From an uncultured Lachnospiraceae bacterium (GTDB lineage Bacteria > Bacillota > Clostridia > Lachnospirales > Anaerotignaceae), in assembly GCA_944384285.1 (NCBI GenBank), contig CALWSX010000142.1:1-12384 (forward strand): a stretch of 12,384 bases of DNA. The letters run 5' to 3'. The notes under the pieces were generated by a model. The model saw only the letters and a list, made by a program, of their open reading frames with translations, searched no databases and was not told the DNA's origin. This document shows, piece after piece, positions 7,673-12,384 of the stretch (positions within the stretch are counted from its first letter, which is position 1; each line of letters begins with the position of its first letter). Both the position numbers and the translations under genes were made by a program.

Positions 7673-8649
7673 GGCTGCCTTTCTGTAATTTTATTAATAA
7701 TTTCTTCTTCTGAAATACCGTCTGTTACTGCCTCAAAATTAAGTATAAGTCTATGTCTTAAAGCTGATTTTGACATTTCTTTTACATCATCATATGAAAC
7801 ATTATATCTCCCGTTTATAAGTGCATTTATCTTTGATGAAAGAACAATTGCCTGAGCACCCCTTGGGCTTGAACCATATCTTACATACTGTTTTACATAA
7901 TCCGGAGCAAGGTCACTTTCTGGGTTTGATTTTAATATTATTTCTGAAACATATTCCAAAACAGGAGTAGAAATAGGAACTTGTTTTGAAATTTCTCTCA
8001 TCGCAAGTATTTTTTCTTTATCTGTTATTTTATCAGGAACTGTTTCATTAATTTTTGTTGTGTCAGAAATTATTTTAATAAGATCGTCTTTTGATGGATA
8101 TGAAACATCTAATTTAAACATAAATCTATCTACCTGTGCTTCCGGCAAAGGATATGTTCCGTCCATCTCTACAGGGTTCTGAGTAGCTAAAACAAAGAAT
8201 GGTTCAGGAAGTTTATATGTGTTATTACCGCTTGTTACTGTCTTTTCCTGCATAGCCTCCAAAAGAGCACTTTGAGTTTTAGGTGTTGCCCTGTTTATTT
8301 CGTCCGCAAGAACAATATTTGAAAATATCGGTCCTTTTTGGAATTCAAATTTATTTAATCCGTTTTCGTCTTTTACAATAATGTTTGTACCTGTAATATC
8401 GGCCGGCATAAGATCAGGTGTAAACTGTACTCTTGAAAAACTCATATCAAGAACATCTCCGATTGTTTTTATAAGCTTTGTTTTACCAAGTCCAGGTAAA
8501 CCTTCAAGCAAAACATTTCCACCGGCTATTATACAAATAAGTACATTTCTTATTATCTCATCTTGTCCAAAAATACATTTTTTAATTTCTTGTTCAATTT
8601 TTTTAAAATCTTCGGAGAACTCCATTATAAGTTTATCATTTATTTCCAT
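7669..8649 (-). CDS. MoxR-family AAA+ ATPase
   Basis: The 326-residue protein has a complete AAA+ core: Walker A GLPGLGKT at residues 50-57, Walker B VLADE at 113-117, sensor 1 in ATQNP at 155-159, and LPEAQVDRF at 168-176. The helix insert and the C-terminal lid (SPRGAQ region) fit the MoxR clade. MoxR ATPases act as chaperone-like factors, usually with a von Willebrand-type partner, here the DUF58 gene overlapping by four bases. I chose ATG 8647-8649 because GGGTGG lies eight bases upstream. A GTG four codons earlier (8659-8661) is in frame but overlaps that binding site and has none of its own. The targets of this MoxR are not known; the downstream lipoprotein is the only candidate nearby. 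Confidence 0.94.
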   Translation of the reverse strand: MEINDKLIMEFSEDFKKIEQEIKKCIFGQDEIIRNVLICIIAGGNVLLEGLPGLGKTKLIKTIGDVLDMSFSRVQFTPDLMPADITGTNIIVKDENGLNKFEFQKGPIFSNIVLADEINRATPKTQSALLEAMQEKTVTSGNNTYKLPEPFFVLATQNPVEMDGTYPLPEAQVDRFMFKLDVSYPSKDDLIKIISDTTKINETVPDKITDKEKILAMREISKQVPISTPVLEYVSEIILKSNPESDLAPDYVKQYVRYGSSPRGAQAIVLSSKINALINGRYNVSYDDVKEMSKSALRHRLILNFEAVTDGISEEEIINKITERQP

Positions 8650-8680
8650 ACGGTTTACCACCCTTTCTAATTTTTGAAAA

Positions 8681-8710
8681 GAAAAAAGAGGATAGTTTAT
8701 TATCCTCTTT
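8681..8710 (-). terminator. Hairpin with U-tract between the HD gene and moxR
   Basis: AAAGAGGATA (8685-8694) pairs over 10 bp with TATCCTCTTT (8701-8710), loop of six. On the minus strand it runs straight into a TTTTTTC-TTTT tract, the form of an intrinsic terminator. It lies about 90 bases after the HD-gene stop and only some 14 bases before the moxR binding site. It could end the HD transcript or be an attenuator in the moxR leader. The remaining A/T-rich stretch to 8800 holds a TATAAT at 8712-8717 (minus) without a convincing -35. Confidence 0.75.
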
Positions 8711-8800
8711 AATTATAATATAAATTAATTTAATTTTCTTGAAATATTGTAAAATTTAATAAATTATTAAGCAAATCGAAAAGTATACTTTAAAACATTA

Positions 8801-9376
8801 TTAATTTTCATAGTATGCTTCGTTATTTATATCGTCTTCGCAAGTCTGCATAGCTAAAAGTGTATCTCCTAAAAGCTTGTCAAGTTCATATCCAAGCATT
8901 TCTGCACCCTGTTTAATTACATCTCTGCTGCAGCCTGCTGCAAAACTTTTATCTTTAAATTTCTTTTTAAGAGATTTTAATTCCATATCTTTTGTGCTTT
9001 TTGAAGGACGCATAAGAGCACAAGCTCCTATAAGACCTGTAAGCTCGTCTGTTGCAAAAAGTATTTTTTCCATTTCATGTTTTGGTTCAAGCTCTGAACA
9101 AAGTCCGTATCCATGACATGCTACAGAATATATGAATTTATCATCATATCCGTTTTCTTTCAAAATTTCACGTACTTTTGTACAGTGTTCTTCTGGGTAC
9201 ATTCCAAAGTCAAGGTCATGAAGCATACCTACAACTTCCCAGTAATCAGCTTCATCTTTATAACCTAACTGTTCTGCAAAATATCTCATACATAAAGCTA
9301 CTGTCTGAGCATGTTTAATATGAAATGGTTCTTTATTATACTCTTTTAACAACTCCCACGCTTTCTTTTTATCCAT
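8801..9376 (-). CDS. HD-domain metal-dependent phosphohydrolase family protein
   Basis: The 191-residue protein shows the HD-domain metal set: H22 in HIKHAQ, H53-D54 in GMLHDLDF, H88 in VACHGYG and D110 in LFATDEL. HD proteins of this short, single-domain type are widespread in Clostridia and hydrolyse phosphate esters or nucleotides in the cytoplasm; the substrate cannot be read here. A run of Lys and Arg between residues about 125 and 145 separates the core from a helical C-terminus with an acidic end. The start ATG has AAGGAGGC eight bases upstream (9385-9392). A promoter directly upstream, at 9419-9447, suggests that it is transcribed on its own, although read-through from the QueG-like gene 76 bases upstream is also possible. 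Confidence 0.9.
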   Translation of the reverse strand: MDKKKAWELLKEYNKEPFHIKHAQTVALCMRYFAEQLGYKDEADYWEVVGMLHDLDFGMYPEEHCTKVREILKENGYDDKFIYSVACHGYGLCSELEPKHEMEKILFATDELTGLIGACALMRPSKSTKDMELKSLKKKFKDKSFAAGCSRDVIKQGAEMLGYELDKLLGDTLLAMQTCEDDINNEAYYEN

Positions 9377-9418
9377 TACAAAAAGCCTCCTTAAAAATTA
9401 ATTTTTATGCATTTTTAA

Positions 9419-9447
9419 ATTATAATAAAATTTTAAATTAACATCAA
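9419..9447 (-). promoter_or_regulatory. Promoter of the HD-domain gene
   Basis: On the minus strand TTGATG (9442-9447), exactly 17 bases, then TATAAT (9419-9424), a perfect -10. The -35 sits just after the stop of the QueG-like gene, and the predicted start is about 35 bases before the HD-gene ATG. Confidence 0.72.
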
Positions 9448-9452
9448 GTTTT

Positions 9453-10220
9453 TCACGAACCAAAGCTCTGGCAATGTTTTATTCCTTCTTTTGTTATAGT
9501 TTTTGTTCCTCTGTAAGCTTTTAAATCTTCCCCGACAGGACAAACATCTATACATACACCACAAGGCCAATGGTTTTCATTTTTTATTTTAACATGGTAT
9601 TCTGTGCATGCCATTTTGTCCATAATAAATAAAGAGTCGCCATTTTCTTTAAAACATTGTGATGGACAATTTCTTAAACACTTTTTACAATGTATGCACA
9701 AATTTTTTTCTATCATTTCATCAGCAGAAATAGGCGCATCTGTTAAAACAGAAACTATACGAAGTCTTGGACCATACTCTTTTGTTATTAAATTATGGCT
9801 GTCACCAATCGTTCCAACTCCAGCATAATATCCTGCCATTACATGAGAAAAAGCCGCATTTGGATTTTTCAAAAGCACATCTATACTGTAATAACAATCT
9901 CTTGGGAAAAATACAGCTTTATAACCAAGCTTTGTAGTTATGTAATTTGTAAGGCGATAAGCAATATCATCAAGCACTCTGTTGCTTGTATCATATAACT
10001 CTTGATACACCATAGAAGGAGTTGTACTTATCATAGGTGAATACAAAGGAATTCCTATTACAATAACATTTTTTACCCATGGCCAAATATTCTGAGGCCA
10101 AAACTCCGGTTTTTGTATCGGGAATTCTTCCCATCTTTTAACAGGAGCAGAACGTACTATATTCGCACCTAAATCATAAGCTTTTTCACATATAATTTCT
10201 TTTAATTCTTCCGGTGTCAT
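9453..10220 (-). CDS. QueG-like iron-sulfur protein (two 4Fe-4S clusters)
   Basis: This 255-residue protein aligns in pattern with the epoxyqueuosine reductase QueG: a central AGYYAGVGTIGDSHNLITKE (residues 129-148) corresponds to the QueG stretch AGLGWIGKNTLLI, followed by the EYGPRLRIVSVLTD region. Two 4Fe-4S clusters are spelled out: C175, C178, C181 and C185-P186, and C205, C220, C223 and C227-P228, with a ferredoxin-like arrangement. QueG itself reduces epoxyqueuosine in tRNA using cobalamin and is usually 300 residues or more, with a C-terminal repeat region that is absent here. Short relatives of this kind are normally labelled only as 4Fe-4S or epoxyqueuosine reductase-like proteins, so the reaction should be left open. 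GAGGTGATT precedes the ATG at 10218-10220. Its promoter carries the palindrome shared with the divergent NagD-like gene. Confidence 0.85.
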   Translation of the reverse strand: MTPEELKEIICEKAYDLGANIVRSAPVKRWEEFPIQKPEFWPQNIWPWVKNVIVIGIPLYSPMISTTPSMVYQELYDTSNRVLDDIAYRLTNYITTKLGYKAVFFPRDCYYSIDVLLKNPNAAFSHVMAGYYAGVGTIGDSHNLITKEYGPRLRIVSVLTDAPISADEMIEKNLCIHCKKCLRNCPSQCFKENGDSLFIMDKMACTEYHVKIKNENHWPCGVCIDVCPVGEDLKAYRGTKTITKEGIKHCQSFGS

Positions 10221-10268
10221 TTAATCACCTCGTTTTATTTAAAACTTAATTCTAAATTATTTGGTTTA

Positions 10269-10297
10269 ATAATACATCTTTTGTAAAAAGATTTCAA
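10269..10297 (-). promoter_or_regulatory. Promoter of the QueG-like gene, with palindrome in its spacer
   Basis: On the minus strand TTGAAA (10292-10297), a 17-base spacer and TATTAT (10269-10274). The spacer is almost entirely filled by the palindrome TCTTTT-TAC-AAAAGA, a position suited to a repressor or a MerR-type regulator. The start of transcription would be about 10262, some 40 bases before the ATG. Confidence 0.65.
10277..10293. repeat. Palindromic element, copy 1
   Basis: TCTTTTGTAAAAAGATT, of which TCTTTT-GTA-AAAAGA is a perfect inverted repeat with a 3-base centre. An identical 17-base copy lies at 10401-10417. Confidence 0.8.
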
Positions 10298-10353
10298 CAA
10301 AAAACAAAATCTTAAATAAGTTAAAATTTTAACATAAATTTAACCTAATTCGT

Positions 10354-10382
10354 TTTACAAAGTATTTTTTTTAATGTATAAT
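10354..10382 (+). promoter_or_regulatory. Promoter of the NagD-like gene (distal)
   Basis: TTTACA (10354-10359), exactly 17 bases, TATAAT (10377-10382). It predicts a start near 10389, putting palindrome copy 2 in the first 30 bases of the transcript. The leader to the ATG would be about 128 bases, longer than usual. Confidence 0.7.
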
Positions 10383-10400
10383 TTATTTGCATAATCATAT

Positions 10401-10417
10401 TCTTTTGTAAAAAGATT
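10401..10417. repeat. Palindromic element, copy 2, in a second possible promoter
   Basis: This is identical over 17 bases to copy 1. It is followed directly by TATAAT at 10417-10422, and a weak -35 (ATCATA, 10394-10399) stands 17 bases before it. The palindrome therefore again occupies the promoter spacer, now facing the NagD-like gene. A partial inverted third copy, TTACAAAAGAAT, is at 10461-10472. Confidence 0.75.
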
Positions 10418-10516
10418 ATAATAAAAATATATTTTAAAAATATTCCAGAAACATTTTTGGTTACAAAAGAATAAATTACTTGTCACTTATTATGTATACA
10501 AAAGGAGGTTTAATAG

Positions 10517-11320
10517 ATGGAAAAAATAAGAAGTAAAAAAGGCTTTATATGCGATATGGACGGTGTTATATATCACGGAAATAAAATTCTTCCGGGTGTT
10601 GTTGAATTTGTTGAATGGCTTATAAAAGAAAATAAAGAATTCTTATTTTTAACAAACAACAGCGGAAAAACTCCAAAAGAATTAAAAAATAAACTTGCAA
10701 GTATGGGCTTAAATGTAGACGAAAACCGTTTTTATACATCTGCCCTTGCAACAGCAAGCTTTATATCTTCTCAAACAAAAAATGCAACAGCCTATGTTAT
10801 AGGTGAATCAGGACTTTATAACGCACTTTATGACAAAGGAATTACTATGAACAGCACTAACCCTGACTATGTTGTAATGGGTGAAGTTTCAAACTACAAC
10901 TACGAAACTATTTGTCATGCGGTTAAACTTGTAAGAAACGGTGCAAAACTTATCGGAACAAACTCTGATTTAACAGGTCCTTCTGAAGACGGTATTATAC
11001 CTGCTTGTCGTGCTTTAATTTCACCTATCGAAATGGCAACAGGCAAAAAAGCATATTTTGTTGGAAAACCTAATCCTTTGATGATGCGCAAAGGACTTGA
11101 TATACTTGGGGTTCATTCTAAAGATGCTGTTATTATAGGTGACAGAATGGATACAGACATTATATCCGGTATAGAATCAGGTCTTGATACTGTATTAGTA
11201 ATGTCCGGCGTTACTACAAAAAATGATATTGAACTTTTCCCTTACCGTCCACGTATTATATTAGATGGTGTTGGAGATATTGTTCCACGTTCTCAGGATA
11301 CACCTTCTCCTAAAAAATAA
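10517..11320 (+). CDS. NagD-like HAD-IIA family phosphatase
   Basis: The 267-residue protein fits the HAD-IIA (NagD/4-nitrophenylphosphatase-like) subfamily in length and motifs. Motif I is CDMDGVIYHG with nucleophile D13 and acid D15; motif II is FLTNNSG (residues 44-50); motif III is K184 in VGKPNP; motif IV is IGDRMDTDI with D209 and D214. The cap lies between motifs II and III, as expected for type II. Family members dephosphorylate nucleotides or sugar phosphates in the cytoplasm, and the specific substrate is unknown. The start is secured by a near-perfect AAAGGAGGT seven bases before ATG. It is transcribed divergently from the QueG-like gene and appears to share a regulator with it. 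No clear intrinsic terminator follows; the A/T-rich gap leads straight into the metN promoter. Confidence 0.92.
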   Translation: MEKIRSKKGFICDMDGVIYHGNKILPGVVEFVEWLIKENKEFLFLTNNSGKTPKELKNKLASMGLNVDENRFYTSALATASFISSQTKNATAYVIGESGLYNALYDKGITMNSTNPDYVVMGEVSNYNYETICHAVKLVRNGAKLIGTNSDLTGPSEDGIIPACRALISPIEMATGKKAYFVGKPNPLMMRKGLDILGVHSKDAVIIGDRMDTDIISGIESGLDTVLVMSGVTTKNDIELFPYRPRIILDGVGDIVPRSQDTPSPKK

Positions 11321-11362
11321 TTGTTAAATAAAAAACTATTTTAATTTTATTTTAAAAATCTC

Positions 11363-11391
11363 TTGACATTATTCTTTTTATGATGTAATAT
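11363..11391 (+). promoter_or_regulatory. Promoter of the T-box leader and metN
   Basis: A consensus TTGACA (11363-11368), exactly 17 bases, TAATAT (11386-11391). It predicts transcription from about 11398, at the 5' end of the T-box leader. Confidence 0.88.
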
Positions 11392-11397
11392 TCAACT

Positions 11398-11680
11398 CAA
11401 CAAAATAAATTACTAAAGGCTATGAAAAGAAGAGTAAATAGTGAAATATGTTACAGAGAATTCTTCATTTGTTGAGAGAAGAAGCAAAAAGCATTATTGA
11501 AGATGGTCTTGGAGCCGTGTACCGACTGCGATATTTCGCATAGGCTACAATGGGAGCGCCCATTACAGCGTCAGAGTATCGTTTTTTCTGTACTCGGTGA
11601 GGTTTATATCGTGAGGTATAAACGAAATAAGGTGGTAACACGAAATTCTCGTCCTTAATTTTTATTAAGGACGTTTTTTT
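11398..11680 (+). ncRNA. T-box riboswitch responding to uncharged tRNA-Met
   Basis: The leader has all main T-box parts. Stem I: base GGCT/AGCC (11418-11421 with 11513-11516), AAGA/TCTT (11427-11430 with 11507-11510) and AATAGTG/CATTATT (11437-11443 with 11492-11498). Between the last two lies the specifier loop, with the loop E strands AGTA (11433-11436) and GAA (11499-11501). The triplet after GAA-G is ATG (11503-11505), followed by a purine, the usual specifier position, so it reads Met. The AGAGA motif is at 11455-11459. A hairpin AATGGG/CCCATT follows, then stem III GTTTATA/TATAAAC (11602-11608 and 11616-11622), and the T-box AAGGTGGTAACACG (11629-11642). The bulge UGGU (11633-11636) pairs with an ACCA tRNA end, fitting the A73 of tRNA-Met. 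Uncharged tRNA stabilises the antiterminator and lets transcription reach metN. Confidence 0.94.
11650..11680 (+). terminator. T-box regulated terminator
   Basis: CGTCCTTAAT (11650-11659) pairs over 10 bp with ATTAAGGACG (11664-11673), four-base loop, then seven T. Its left arm overlaps the 3' strand of the antiterminator (CGTCCTT pairing with the AAGG and ACG of the T-box), so the two structures exclude each other. Confidence 0.95.
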
Positions 11681-11706
11681 ATGCAATATTAATAATACCT
11701 TTTAAC

Positions 11707-11735
11707 GTGACAAAATACTTAAAATGTATTATACT
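11707..11735 (+). promoter_or_regulatory. Possible second metN promoter, downstream of the T-box terminator
   Basis: GTGACA (11707-11712), 17 bases, TATACT (11730-11735). Transcription from here would begin near 11742 and bypass the riboswitch. The start would fall inside the inverted repeat at 11736-11765. Confidence 0.5.
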
Positions 11736-11765
11736 GATTACTATATGCACTATTTTATAGTAATC
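11736..11765. repeat. 10-bp inverted repeat before the metN ribosome binding site
   Basis: GATTACTATA (11736-11745), ten bases, TATAGTAATC (11756-11765): a perfect 10-bp inverted repeat. It directly follows the possible second -10 and ends two bases before the metN binding site AAAGGAG. It could be an operator, or an RNA hairpin affecting translation. Confidence 0.75.
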
Positions 11766-11782
11766 GGAAAGGAGCAACTGTT

Positions 11783-12384
11783 TTGGAAAATCCCGATAAC
11801 ATTATTGAAATTAGGAATCTAACTAAAATATTCAAAACCAAAGATGCGGAAGTTACCGCACTTAGAGGTATTGACCTTGATATAAAAAGAGGAGAAATTT
11901 TCGGAATAATCGGTATGAGTGGTGCAGGAAAAAGCACACTTGTAAGATGTATGAACCTTCTTGAAAGACCTACAGATGGAAGTATTATTTTTGATGATAT
12001 TGATTTAACAAAAATATCTTCTTCTGATTTAAGACTTGAGAGAAGAAAAATGGGAATGATTTTCCAACAATTTAATCTCCTTATGCAAAGAACTGCACTT
12101 GAAAATATCTGTTTTCCTCTTGAAATTGCCGGTGTTTCTAAAAAAGATGCAATTAAAAGAGCAGAAGAACTTCTTGAGGTTGTTGACCTTGTAGACAGAA
12201 AAAACAACTACCCTTCTCAGCTTAGTGGTGGCCAAAAACAAAGGGTTGCTATAGCAAGAGCTTTAGCAACTAATCCTAAAGTTCTTCTTTGTGACGAGGC
12301 AACAAGTGCTCTTGACCCAAAAACTACAAGAGGCGTTTTAGCACTTTTAAAAGAAATAAATAAAAACCGTGGCATTACAGTTAT
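11783..12384 (+). CDS. metN: Methionine ABC transporter ATP-binding protein, MetN type (3' end outside window)
   Basis: The first 200 residues of an ABC ATPase are present; full MetN proteins are about 340 residues and end with a methionine-sensing NIL domain that lies outside this window. Walker A GMSGAGKST is at residues 44-52, the Q-loop FQQFNLL at 94-100, the signature LSGGQ at 147-151 and Walker B VLLCDE at 167-172. The opening IIEIRNLTKIFK and the MNLLERPTDGSI stretch are typical of MetN. It would power import of methionine through MetI with the lipoprotein MetQ. I place the start at TTG 11783-11785, since AAAGGAG (11768-11774) lies eight bases upstream and no ATG is available in frame. 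The Met-specific T-box upstream independently supports methionine as the substrate. Without the C-terminal domain and the metI/metQ neighbours, the name rests on homology pattern plus the riboswitch. Confidence 0.9.
   Translation, partial: MENPDNIIEIRNLTKIFKTKDAEVTALRGIDLDIKRGEIFGIIGMSGAGKSTLVRCMNLLERPTDGSIIFDDIDLTKISSSDLRLERRKMGMIFQQFNLLMQRTALENICFPLEIAGVSKKDAIKRAEELLEVVDLVDRKNNYPSQLSGGQKQRVAIARALATNPKVLLCDEATSALDPKTTRGVLALLKEINKNRGITV

Noticed and set aside
11518..11520. UGU (Cys) as the T-box specifier
   Set aside because: Stem I pairing puts these bases beyond the base of Stem I (its 3' strand ends at 11516), and the UGGU bulge does not match the U73 of tRNA-Cys.
11465..11686. Minus-strand open frame of 73 codons
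   Set aside because: It is the antisense of the T-box leader and its terminator.
1..12384. CRISPR array, insertion sequence, phage or attachment site
   Set aside because: No regularly spaced repeats, transposase or integrase motifs, or terminal inverted repeats were seen on either strand.

Overview
The window looks like chromosomal DNA of a low-GC Gram-positive bacterium of the Clostridia type. The evidence is strong A/T bias, textbook AGGAGG ribosome binding sites, a CIRCE operator on groES-groEL, a T-box riboswitch, a type II signal-peptide lipoprotein, and a gene mix common in Lachnospiraceae-like genomes. I see no phage, insertion sequence, CRISPR array, rRNA or tRNA. Most of the window is core or near-core metabolism and housekeeping.

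Layout from left to right. On the minus strand is the first 308 codons of a YeiH-type (UPF0324) membrane protein, whose 3' end lies outside the window. Next is the heat-shock operon groES-groEL, also minus, with promoter, CIRCE operator and terminator; its groEL frame is broken by one in-frame TAG codon. Divergently, on the plus strand, an operon of three genes follows: cardiolipin synthase, a phosphoglycolate-phosphatase-like HAD hydrolase and a DUF5662 protein. It ends at a terminator shared with a convergent minus-strand group made of a MoxR AAA+ ATPase, a DUF58 protein and an acidic lipoprotein. Upstream of that group, also on minus, lie an HD-domain hydrolase with its own promoter and a QueG-like two-cluster iron-sulfur protein. 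Divergent from the latter, on plus, is a NagD-like HAD-IIA phosphatase. The right end holds a methionine-type T-box riboswitch followed by the start of a MetN-type methionine ABC transporter ATPase, cut by the window edge.

How the parts work together. GroES and GroEL form the folding chamber and are co-regulated by HrcA through CIRCE. The metN gene should be switched on when tRNA-Met is uncharged: the AUG specifier and the UGGU T-box bulge can both be read in the leader, and a second promoter with a 10-bp inverted repeat lies after the T-box terminator. The QueG-like and NagD-like genes appear to be under common control, because the same 17-bp palindromic element sits in the -35/-10 spacer of a predicted promoter for each.

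The points most worth a second look are the amber codon in groEL, the duplicated palindrome in the divergent promoter pair, and the T-box plus second-promoter arrangement ahead of metN. I did not find a convincing new defence, mobile or biosynthetic system in this window.
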